From Phycisphaerales bacterium UBA966 (GTDB lineage Bacteria; Planctomycetota; Phycisphaerae; Phycisphaerales; SM1A02), in contig DBCE01000233.1 in the NCBI GenBank assembly GCA_002292895.1, positions 1-8,296 of the forward strand: a DNA stretch of 8,296 bases, written 5' to 3'. Each line of letters opens with the position of its first letter. Position 1 is the stretch's first letter. The notes beneath the pieces were generated by a model. The model was not told the DNA's origin, did not search any database, and saw nothing but the letters and a program-made list of their open reading frames with translations. Of this stretch, positions 1 to 6,111 are shown piece after piece. The position numbers were made by a program, and so were the translations under genes.

Positions 1-698
1 CCAGCGCCCTGCGCTGCCAGATTGACGCGCACACCGATGGTTGGACGAACGCCGTGCTGCTCATAGAACCGCAAGATCAACTTGAGTTCAGTGATGTTCT
101 CAATCACCGGAATGATGTTGCGCCCAAGCTTCTTGGCGAGCGCAGTGAACTCAATGTATCGCTCTTCCTTGAAGCCATTGCAAATGATGAGCCGCTCAGG
201 CGTGTCGCTGGTCATACCCATGACCGCTAGAAGTTCTGGCTTGCTGCCAGCCTCCAAACCAAAGCCGAGCCCCTTGCCTGCGTCGCGCACTTCTTCAACG
301 ACGCGGCGCTGCTGGTTCACCTTGATCGGGAACACACCTTGATACGTGCCGTGATATCCATGCTCAACAATGGCGCCGCGGAATGCTTCGGCAATGTCCA
401 CCAAGCGCTGCTTCAACAAGTCGCTGAAGTGAATCAGCAGCGGAGTGCGAAATCCGCGCTCGCGCATGCCGGCCACCACTTCATAGAGGTCGACCGCAAT
501 GGCGGGGTTGCGCTGCGGATGCACCACCACGTGTCCCGCGGCATTGACATCAAAGAATCCCTTGCCCCAATTGCGAATCGAATAGAGCGATGCCGACTCC
601 TCGACACTCCACCCAAGTTCGGTCGCCGCTCGCGTGGCGCGGGAGCGGGGTGCGGGGACGGGGGCGGATGCTGTGGATTCGGTGAGTGTGTCTGCCAT
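1..698 (-). CDS. speA: Biosynthetic arginine decarboxylase, N-terminal part (runs off left edge)
   Basis: This is the first 232 codons of a PLP-dependent arginine decarboxylase, which makes agmatine from arginine as the first step of one putrescine/spermidine route, in the cytoplasm. The visible protein starts MADTLTES and has a Pro/Ala-rich tail to about residue 24. It then shows the SpeA signatures in order: YSIRNWGKGFFDVN (about 39-52), GVFPIKVNQ (121-129, with Lys126 in the position of the PLP-binding lysine), GFGLEAGSKPEL (145-156), IICNGFKEERY (171-181) and IIPVIEN (195-201). The reading frame is open to base 1, so the window edge cuts the gene, not a mutation; SpeA proteins are usually about 630-660 residues. 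The ATG at 698 is chosen because the conserved region begins about 30 residues in. No Shine-Dalgarno sequence is visible upstream. The gene follows hscA on the same strand but across a 162-bp gap, so it probably has its own promoter. Confidence 0.93.
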   Translation of the reverse strand, partial: MADTLTESTASAPVPAPRSRATRAATELGWSVEESASLYSIRNWGKGFFDVNAAGHVVVHPQRNPAIAVDLYEVVAGMRERGFRTPLLIHFSDLLKQRLVDIAEAFRGAIVEHGYHGTYQGVFPIKVNQQRRVVEEVRDAGKGLGFGLEAGSKPELLAVMGMTSDTPERLIICNGFKEERYIEFTALAKKLGRNIIPVIENITELKLILRFYEQHGVRPTIGVRVNLAAQGA

Positions 699-736
699 CG
701 ATGGAGTGGCACGCGGTAAGGACCACCGGCGCCAAG

Positions 737-770
737 GGGTAAATGATAGGAAGAATGTCGAAAAAGAAAA
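737..770 (-). promoter_or_regulatory. Candidate speA promoter (TATCAT -10 box with upstream T-rich tract)
   Basis: On the minus strand a TATCAT hexamer (748-743, five of six matches to TATAAT) lies about 45 bases before the speA ATG. A T-rich run (770-761) sits about 13-22 bases further upstream. No good -35 hexamer is found at 16-18 bases; the TCGACA (762-757) that resembles TTGACA is only 7 bases from the -10 box and cannot pair with it in the usual geometry. The AT-rich block stands out in GC-rich surroundings, which is the main support. The same T-run could belong to a terminator for hscA instead, or serve both roles. Confidence 0.3.
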
Positions 771-795
771 GTGAAATCACCGCGACTTGTCACTT
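761..795 (-). terminator. Weak hairpin plus T-tract after hscA
   Basis: Read on the minus strand, AAGTGA (795-790) pairs with TCACTT (774-769) around a 15-base loop. It is followed at once by TTCTTTTT (768-761). The order stem then T-run is that of an intrinsic terminator and the position suits the end of the hscA operon. The stem is only six pairs and the loop is long, so it would be weak. Confidence 0.3.
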
Positions 796-803
796 GCCGC
801 CCC

Positions 804-835
804 GCGCGGTGCGTGTGCCCGGATCGGCACCGCGC
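804..835 (-). terminator. GC-rich 9-bp inverted repeat downstream of hscA
   Basis: The arms GCGCGGTGC and GCACCGCGC (804-812 and 827-835) are perfectly complementary around a 14-base loop. They lie 26 bases past the hscA stop, and one more G-U pair could extend the stem. No T-run follows directly; the nearest begins about 34 bases further on. It may act as a 3' stabilising stem-loop, or work with the T-tract at 770-761 to end the hscA transcript. Apart from these hairpins and the speA promoter candidate I see no gene or RNA in the 699-860 gap. Confidence 0.35.
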
Positions 836-860
836 ATCGGCACTCAGCCAAGACGCGTCA

Positions 861-2726
861 TCAATCAGTTCCGCCGCGCAAACTGCGGGTAATCGCCACT
901 TCGTGCATCCGCACGCTGGCGCGGTCGAGGGCTTCTTTAGCCTGATGGAAGGCATTTGCATCCACCGACCGGGCGTCGTATTCAGCGGCTGAAATATGCC
1001 CCTTCAGGCTCATAATGGCAGATTCAAGGGTTTCCAGGTACGCCGGCTCAAGCTCCTCCCGAACCCGCGCAAGGGCATCGCAGATCCACTTGAGATCCAA
1101 ACGAGACGTCGCCACCAGGTCAACCACCCGGTGGCGCTGCATGTCCTCGCGGGCGTGGGTGAAACTCTCCGCCTCCATCCGATCCACATCGGCAGCCGTG
1201 AGGCCATATGTTGGGATGACCTGCACGGTGGCGCGCCGACCACTCCGGCGCTCCGCGGCGGTGACGGCAAGGATGCCATTGGCGTCCACCAGGAATTCCA
1301 CTTCAATCTGCGGAATGCCGGCCGGCATGGGCGGAATTCCGCGCAGGTCAAACCGGGCGATGGAACGGCAGTCAGCCACCAGCTCACGCTCGCCTTGCAA
1401 GACATGGATCCCAACATTGACTTGCCCGTCAACGGAAGTCGAGAACATCTCGGTTGCGCGGGTTGGAATGCTGGCATTGCGCATCACCAGTTTCGCAACT
1501 GCGCCGCCGACGGTTTCGATACCAAGGGACAGTGGCACCACATCCACCAGCAACAAATCGCGTCGCTTGCCTGAGAGCACCGATGCTTGCACGGCGGCCC
1601 CCAGCGCCACCACTTGGTCTGGATCAAGTGCCGCGTACGGCTCACGTCCAAAGAATGCACTCACAGCATCGCGGACCGCAGGAATTCGCGTGCTTCCGCC
1701 GACGAGTACCACGCGATCGATCTCCGGCGCTCCCGCGTCACGCATGGCGCGGCGACATGCATCAATCGTGCGTGCCACCAGTGGCGCGATCATCGTTTCA
1801 AATTCGGCACGACCAAGCACGCGGCGGTAAGTGCGATCACTTCCAAACGACACTTCCAGCGTTGCCGTGTCCGCCGATGAAAGTGTGATCTTGGCGCGCT
1901 CAGCAAAGTTTCGAAGCGCTTGTCGAGCCGCTGGCGGAAACTCCAGTGCAGTGCCAAATTCCGCACGGATCTCGCGGGTCACCAGCGCAATGATGGCATC
2001 ATCAATGTCATCACCACCAAGACGGGTGTCGCCCGCGGTGGAAAGCACTTGGAAGAACTCGCCATCATCGGGGCCGCCCGGTACCAACTGCAACACGGAA
2101 ACATCAAATGTCCCACCACCAAAGTCATAGACAACAATTGTTTCCGACGAAGTGCGCCGACGCTCTGATGCACCTATGCCATAGGCCAACGCCGCAGCGG
2201 TTGGTTCATTGACAATACGAATGGCCTCCAGCCCGGCAAGCCGCGCCGCGTCGCGGGTGGCCTGTCGCTGCGCGTCGTCAAAATACGCAGGGACCGTGAC
2301 CACAGCGCGCCGAACAGGTACTCCAAGTTGGCGCTCGGCGATCTCTTTCAGTGCGCGCAAAACATGCGCAGCAACTTGTTGCGGCGTGATGATGTCTGCA
2401 CCAACAGCAAAGGCAGCCAACCCATGAGGACCTGCAACAACCGGGTATGGCAACTCACCAACCGAAGCGCCCTGCTCCGTGAATCCACGCCCCATGAAAC
2501 GTTTGGCGCTGTAAACGGTGTCCACCGGGTATTCAACCGCATGCGCGCGCGCCTCATGACCAATCACCGGCGCGGAGCCCGCCACAAATCGCACTACGGA
2601 AGGCAAGAGCGCGCGACCAGCCTCATCCATCAGAATGCGCGGACCCGCGTCATCACAGTACGCCACCAATGAATTGGTGGTGCCAAGATCGATGCCAACG
2701 ATCGGGTCCGTACTTGAAGACGTCAT
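861..2726 (-). CDS. hscA: Hsp70-type Fe-S cluster assembly chaperone HscA
   Basis: This 621-residue cytoplasmic ATPase is an Hsp70. HscA-class Hsp70s help move iron-sulfur clusters from the scaffold IscU to target proteins, with the co-chaperone HscB. The ATPase domain carries phosphate-1 GIDLGTTNSLVA (11-22), VPAYFDDAQRQATRDAARLAGL (split at 145-166), phosphate-2 VYDFGGGTFDVS (199-210) and the adenosine motif LVGGSTRIP (341-349). The linker VDVVPLSLGIE follows at 394-404. HscA rather than DnaK is indicated by AKRFMGR (74-80), QGERELVADCRSIARFDLRG (444-463), IPPMPAG (464-470) and the match of length to E. coli HscA (616). The lid helices run from about 510 to the end. The frame is open for 90 codons upstream, but that part reads over the preceding lipoprotein gene and has no Hsp70 similarity. 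The ATG at 2726 gives the usual short N-terminus and a 4-base ATGA overlap with that gene. Two TGA codons stand in tandem at the end (863-858). No hscB, fdx, iscS or iscU is in view. Confidence 0.94.
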   Translation of the reverse strand: MTSSSTDPIVGIDLGTTNSLVAYCDDAGPRILMDEAGRALLPSVVRFVAGSAPVIGHEARAHAVEYPVDTVYSAKRFMGRGFTEQGASVGELPYPVVAGPHGLAAFAVGADIITPQQVAAHVLRALKEIAERQLGVPVRRAVVTVPAYFDDAQRQATRDAARLAGLEAIRIVNEPTAAALAYGIGASERRRTSSETIVVYDFGGGTFDVSVLQLVPGGPDDGEFFQVLSTAGDTRLGGDDIDDAIIALVTREIRAEFGTALEFPPAARQALRNFAERAKITLSSADTATLEVSFGSDRTYRRVLGRAEFETMIAPLVARTIDACRRAMRDAGAPEIDRVVLVGGSTRIPAVRDAVSAFFGREPYAALDPDQVVALGAAVQASVLSGKRRDLLLVDVVPLSLGIETVGGAVAKLVMRNASIPTRATEMFSTSVDGQVNVGIHVLQGERELVADCRSIARFDLRGIPPMPAGIPQIEVEFLVDANGILAVTAAERRSGRRATVQVIPTYGLTAADVDRMEAESFTHAREDMQRHRVVDLVATSRLDLKWICDALARVREELEPAYLETLESAIMSLKGHISAAEYDARSVDANAFHQAKEALDRASVRMHEVAITRSLRGGTD

Positions 2727-3238
2727 CGCTTTTGCGTTCCCGCATCCGGCAGGCGCTGCATATAACGATCGAAACGACGTGCTGCTGCCTTGGAAAGTAC
2801 TTCCACAACTTGTAGCACGTACTCGTTCGGACCTTGGATAGTGAATGCGCGTTCCGATTTGTCGCTGATCAGTACCACCTCGGCAACCGGGGTCTCGGCT
2901 GTGTGCAATGCTGGATCTGCTGCCGTCATCCACTTCGCTGCATTCACCAGCGCACGCAATCGAAAGCCCTCTTCGGCCGTGATTCGCCCGGTCCACTCCG
3001 ATTGGCGATTGAATGCCGTCAGACCTCCGCCGTACAAAAGTGTTCCGTCCGCGCGCAACTGAAAGTAGTCGTACTGACGACTATCGACGCGCGCGTACCA
3101 AAGCCGTAACCCCAGTCCGTCGGTGCTCGATGCATCATCATGCGGAGGCACGATCGGCGCCGACTCGCAAGCGGCAAGTGCAACGGAAACCACTACAAGC
3201 GTGGCACAAAGAGCAATACGTGCTAGGTGTTTCATCAT
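2723..3238 (-). CDS. Small lipoprotein of unknown function, upstream of hscA
   Basis: This is a predicted 171-residue lipoprotein that I cannot place in a named family. The N-terminus MMKHLARIALC plus a hydrophobic run ends in the lipobox LAAC, with the lipidated cysteine at residue 24. The mature part begins with a short Pro/Asp/Ser-rich linker and then a compact domain. Visible elements are RQYDYFQLRADGTLLYGGG (54-72), EWTGRITAEEGFRLRAL (81-97), a beta segment VAEVVLISD (118-126) and a final helix (about 140-163). A DGTLLY strand, then an 'ITAEE..RL..L' helix, then a beta strand recalls small periplasmic domains such as DUF6438 in layout only; this is not an assignment. Two ATGs stand in tandem (3238 and 3235). 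The first overlaps the stop of the upstream lipoprotein gene as ATGA, and the gene's own TGA overlaps the hscA ATG the same way, so it is the middle gene of a tight operon. No Shine-Dalgarno sequence is seen, which fits coupling by reinitiation. Confidence 0.85.
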   Translation of the reverse strand: MMKHLARIALCATLVVVSVALAACESAPIVPPHDDASSTDGLGLRLWYARVDSRQYDYFQLRADGTLLYGGGLTAFNRQSEWTGRITAEEGFRLRALVNAAKWMTAADPALHTAETPVAEVVLISDKSERAFTIQGPNEYVLQVVEVLSKAAARRFDRYMQRLPDAGTQKR

Positions 3239-3987
3239 CGAATAGTTGCAGGTTGCTGAGCACGAATGGCTCGATAGACGGCGTACGGATCTGGACCGAA
3301 GTCATATCGCTCAGGAGCAACATCTTCCGGGCGATAGTCAGGAAGCCAACTCAGAATGGCAAGTGTGCGAATGATGCGGACGGCCGCAGCGTCAAACGGC
3401 TGCGCATCAGTGGCGCGACGAACAAACGTCCATGTCTTCCCGCCGGCACGGAACGTCATGACTGCCAGACGCTCGCCACGGGGCACTCGCAACATGTCCG
3501 GATTGGGCGGACCGTTCGCGCTGCGTTCGTCCGTAAATCCGTACTGCGCGCACAACCCCCAGAGAAACTGCACTTGGTCTTCGTAGAGCCACCGGGTTCG
3601 ACCGGGCCGTGTTGATATATCAATGAACGGACTCGCGTCCGCATGGAGCGCCCCATCCGGCAGCACCACGTATTTGGCCTGCCGATCCTCAACCTTGAGG
3701 AGCGATGGAGAGCCAAGGCCCACCAAGACCGTGACATCCAAAGTAAAATCCGGCGGATACGTACCGTCGGCCAGGGCTGCAGACTCAGTAGGTGCGCCTG
3801 CCGTGGACTCAACAAATCCTTCTTGCGCGGCGTCGGTGCCCGATTTCGTGCCGGGGGCTGGCTCCAACTCGGCCACTTGATCGGACGGAGGTGCCGCCGG
3901 TCCGTCTGCGGTCCCAACCACGCCGCTACAGCCCGCAATCAACCCCGCAGCGGCAAGAAGCGCGCAGACAGTCATTTGGATGCGCAT
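3235..3987 (-). CDS. Lipoprotein of unknown function, first gene of the hscA operon
   Basis: This is a predicted 250-residue lipoprotein without a recognised family. From the ATG at 3987 the signal peptide MRIQMTVCALLAAAGLIAGC ends in the lipobox LIAGC (Cys20). An Ala/Pro/Gly/Ser/Thr-rich, probably disordered linker runs to about residue 78. The folded part shows DVTVLVGLGSPSLLKVEDRQ (84-103), a YVVLPDGALHAD stretch (106-117), an RTRWLYEDQVQFLW helix (130-143), a beta pair LAVMTFRAGGKTWTFV (174-189) and a helix (about 200-214). It ends in a charged, Pro/Tyr-rich tail. A GTG at 3999, four codons earlier, is an alternative start; the ATG leaves the normal short n-region and more room before divergent pheT. 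The stop overlaps the next lipoprotein's start by four bases. Its core order resembles that of the neighbouring lipoprotein, so the two may be paralogues. A role in the cell envelope is inferred only from the lipobox. Confidence 0.84.
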   Translation of the reverse strand: MRIQMTVCALLAAAGLIAGCSGVVGTADGPAAPPSDQVAELEPAPGTKSGTDAAQEGFVESTAGAPTESAALADGTYPPDFTLDVTVLVGLGSPSLLKVEDRQAKYVVLPDGALHADASPFIDISTRPGRTRWLYEDQVQFLWGLCAQYGFTDERSANGPPNPDMLRVPRGERLAVMTFRAGGKTWTFVRRATDAQPFDAAAVRIIRTLAILSWLPDYRPEDVAPERYDFGPDPYAVYRAIRAQQPATIR

Positions 3988-4032
3988 GGCGGCCGTCACA
4001 GTGCGCGGAATGCTACCCTTCGACCCTTCACC
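3988..4032. promoter_or_regulatory. 45-bp divergent intergenic region between the hscA operon and pheT
   Basis: Only 45 bases separate the lipoprotein ATG (minus) and the pheT ATG (plus), so the two promoters must overlap each other or the opposite coding regions. For the minus strand a TAGCAT (4015-4010) with TTCGCA (4039-4034) at an 18-base spacing is the best pair found, with four of six matches each. For the plus strand TGCTACCCT (4011-4019) resembles a poor extended -10 box, with no -35 element. Neither start has a clear Shine-Dalgarno sequence, so short-leader or leaderless transcripts are possible. The promoter assignments are weak; the arrangement itself is certain. Confidence 0.3.
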
Positions 4033-6075
4033 ATGCGAACAAGCGTCACCTGGATCAACGACTACCTCGACCGCCCCGCTACCGCCGAGGAGCAGGCTGA
4101 CTTGCTCACCGCCGCGGGGCTGAACTTTGATGGCGGCGACGACGCCGACAACGGCGAACGCTGGCAGGAGATTGAGACCACGTCAAACCGTGGCGACTGT
4201 CTCAGCCATCTTGGACTGGCGCGCGAAATCTGCGCCATGAGCGGTCGGATCCTGAAAGCGCCAGAGGGAATCGCCAAGGCCACTGGCAGCGCTGCCTCCA
4301 AGCACATCGCGGTAAGTAACCACGAGCCTGCTGCATGCCCGCGCTACACAGCGCGCGTCATTCGCGATGTCAAAGTTGGACCCAGCCCCGAGTGGCTACA
4401 GCGACGTCTGCGTGCCATCGGTCAGATTCCGCGCAACAACCTAGTGGACTGCACCAACTTTGTGCTCTTTGAGTTTGGGCAACCAACTCACGTCTTTGAT
4501 CTGGACTTGCTGCATGGCGCGCGTGTGCAAGTGCGGCGCGCCCAGAAGGGCGAGCGTTTCTTACCGATCGGTGACGGCGCGCAAGAAGTCACCCTTGCCG
4601 GCGGCGAATTGCTGATTGCCGATGCCGACCGCGCGGTTGCCATCGCCGGCGTCAAAGGTGGTGCACTGACTGCGGTCACTGCCAACACCATCAATATCTT
4701 GGTGGAGGCTGCTACCTTTGATCCCGCCGCCGTGCGCGCTGCGAGCCGTTCGCTCAAGATTTCCAGCGACTCTTCCTACCGATTTGAACGCGGCGTTCAC
4801 CCTGCTGATATTGACGCTGCTGCCGAACGGCTGGTGTCCCTGATCCTGGAAACCGCGGGCGGAACGCTCTGCGACGGCGTGGTGGAAGCTGGCGCCCCGC
4901 TGCCCGCTGTGCGCCGCGTTTCCGTTCGACCAACGCGCGTCCGCGCCATTCTGGGAACGGATATCCCGCTTGAGGAAATCGTCCGCGCACTGGCCACCTT
5001 GGGATTCTCGCCGGTTGTTCGTGGTGATTCCGTGGACTGCTCGGTGCCCGCTCGACGGCTTGATGTTGAACGTGAAATTGATGTCATCGAGGAAATCTGT
5101 CGCATTCACGGACTTGACCGCATTCCACTGAAGGAAACGCTGGCGGTTCGGGTTGCTCCGGTGGAACCACAAGTCGCTGCGCCGCGGGCCGCGAAGGGTC
5201 TGCTGGTCGGCCTTGGATGCATGGAGTGCATCACGCACTCGTTGATCTCCGAGCGCCACGCCGCGCCGTTCTTCCGCACCGGCTGCATTCCACTGCGCGT
5301 CAGTGATGAGCGCGCCGGCGGAACGCCCGTACTGCGTCCATCAGTCATTCCCAGCCTGCTCGAAGTGCGCCGACGCAATGCCGATGCAGGCATTGTCCAG
5401 CTGCGCGTCTTTGAGTTTGCGGGCGCGTTCTCATTGAACGCCGATGGCAGCCACAACGAACGTTCGCTGGTAACGCTTCTCTCCGATGCACCCAGCGACG
5501 CCGACGGCGCCATGCGTTGGATGCGCGGCGCGTGCGAACGAACAGTGCGACTCTTGGCTGGAAATCACGCCGCGTTGCAGGTTTCGGCTGTTACTGAAGC
5601 TAGCCGCGCGCCGTGGTATTCACACGAAGCCGTACTCAACGTGGATGGAAAAGCCGTTGCAACCTGGGGCATTCTGAATCCCGCAGTCACCGCATTGTTC
5701 GGCCTTGAAGGCACCTTTACGGCCGCCGAACTTCTGCTTCGACCGCTCTACGCCAACTTCCCTCCTGAGGTGCGCGCGCAAGCATTGCCTTCGTTCCCAA
5801 GCATCGAACGCGATCTCAGCGCCATACTGCCCGAGACCGCTACATGGTCCAGCATTGAAGCGTTGGTGCACGGACTGACGCTTCCGCACTTTGAGTCGCT
5901 GGCGTTCGTCGGCACGTACCGCGGTAAGCAAACTGGCGCGGGACGAAAGAGCGTCACCATGCGCCTGACCTTCCGCGCCCCGGATCGCACCTTGAAGCGC
6001 GAGGACGCCGAGGCCGCCATGCAAGCACTTGCTGCTGCATTGCAATCGCAACTGGCTGCGGAAATTCGCGCGTAG
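4033..6075 (+). CDS. pheT: Phenylalanine-tRNA ligase beta subunit, short form lacking the EMAP/OB tRNA-binding domain
   Basis: This is the 680-residue beta chain of the alpha2-beta2 synthetase that charges tRNA(Phe) and, through its B3/B4 domain, removes mischarged tyrosine. The N-terminus MRTSVTWINDYL with LLTAAGLNFDG (24-34) matches the family start. In most bacterial PheT, about 790-800 residues long, an OB-fold EMAP domain follows. Here the chain passes within about 12 residues to IETTSNRGDCLSHLGLAREI (47-66), so that domain is absent without any frame break. The B3/B4 editing domain is present (CPRYTARV 102-109, FGQPTHVFD 148-156, LVEAATF 223-229, SYRFERGV 248-255). Next come B5 (about 295-365), the catalytic-like B6/B7 domain (about 385-575) and a full FDX-ACB anticodon-binding domain (about 585-680, with LPSFPSIERDL and PDRTLKREDAE). 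The frame is open upstream to 3643, but that part reads antisense through the lipoprotein gene and is not PheT-like. pheS is not adjacent. Confidence 0.95.
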   Translation: MRTSVTWINDYLDRPATAEEQADLLTAAGLNFDGGDDADNGERWQEIETTSNRGDCLSHLGLAREICAMSGRILKAPEGIAKATGSAASKHIAVSNHEPAACPRYTARVIRDVKVGPSPEWLQRRLRAIGQIPRNNLVDCTNFVLFEFGQPTHVFDLDLLHGARVQVRRAQKGERFLPIGDGAQEVTLAGGELLIADADRAVAIAGVKGGALTAVTANTINILVEAATFDPAAVRAASRSLKISSDSSYRFERGVHPADIDAAAERLVSLILETAGGTLCDGVVEAGAPLPAVRRVSVRPTRVRAILGTDIPLEEIVRALATLGFSPVVRGDSVDCSVPARRLDVEREIDVIEEICRIHGLDRIPLKETLAVRVAPVEPQVAAPRAAKGLLVGLGCMECITHSLISERHAAPFFRTGCIPLRVSDERAGGTPVLRPSVIPSLLEVRRRNADAGIVQLRVFEFAGAFSLNADGSHNERSLVTLLSDAPSDADGAMRWMRGACERTVRLLAGNHAALQVSAVTEASRAPWYSHEAVLNVDGKAVATWGILNPAVTALFGLEGTFTAAELLLRPLYANFPPEVRAQALPSFPSIERDLSAILPETATWSSIEALVHGLTLPHFESLAFVGTYRGKQTGAGRKSVTMRLTFRAPDRTLKREDAEAAMQALAAALQSQLAAEIRA

Positions 6076-6100
6076 TACCGCCACACTCAATCGCCAGAAC

Positions 6101-6104
6101 AGGA
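6101..6104 (+). promoter_or_regulatory. Shine-Dalgarno sequence AGGA before the cyclodeaminase gene
   Basis: AGGA lies seven bases before the ATG at 6112, inside the 36-base gap after pheT. It is the clearest ribosome binding site in the window; most other starts here lack one. It fixes the start of this gene. No promoter or terminator is evident in the gap, so transcription from pheT probably continues. Confidence 0.55.
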
Positions 6105-6111
6105 ACAGCAC

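Noticed and set aside
434..961. 175-codon minus-strand frame spanning the speA start and the gap
   Set aside because: It is out of frame with the clearly recognised SpeA protein, is Pro/Arg/His-rich, and crosses the hscA stop.
1015..1830. 271-codon open frame on the plus strand
   Set aside because: It is antisense to hscA, Ser/Arg/Thr-rich and without motifs, as expected for the reverse of a GC-rich gene.
2727..2996. 90-codon upstream extension of hscA
   Set aside because: It reads through the lipoprotein gene in another frame, has no Hsp70 similarity, and the ATG at 2726 gives the standard GIDLGTTNS position and an ATGA overlap.
3643..4032. 130-codon upstream extension of pheT
   Set aside because: It is antisense to the first lipoprotein gene and Arg/Cys-rich in composition. 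The PheT-like sequence starts exactly at the ATG at 4033.
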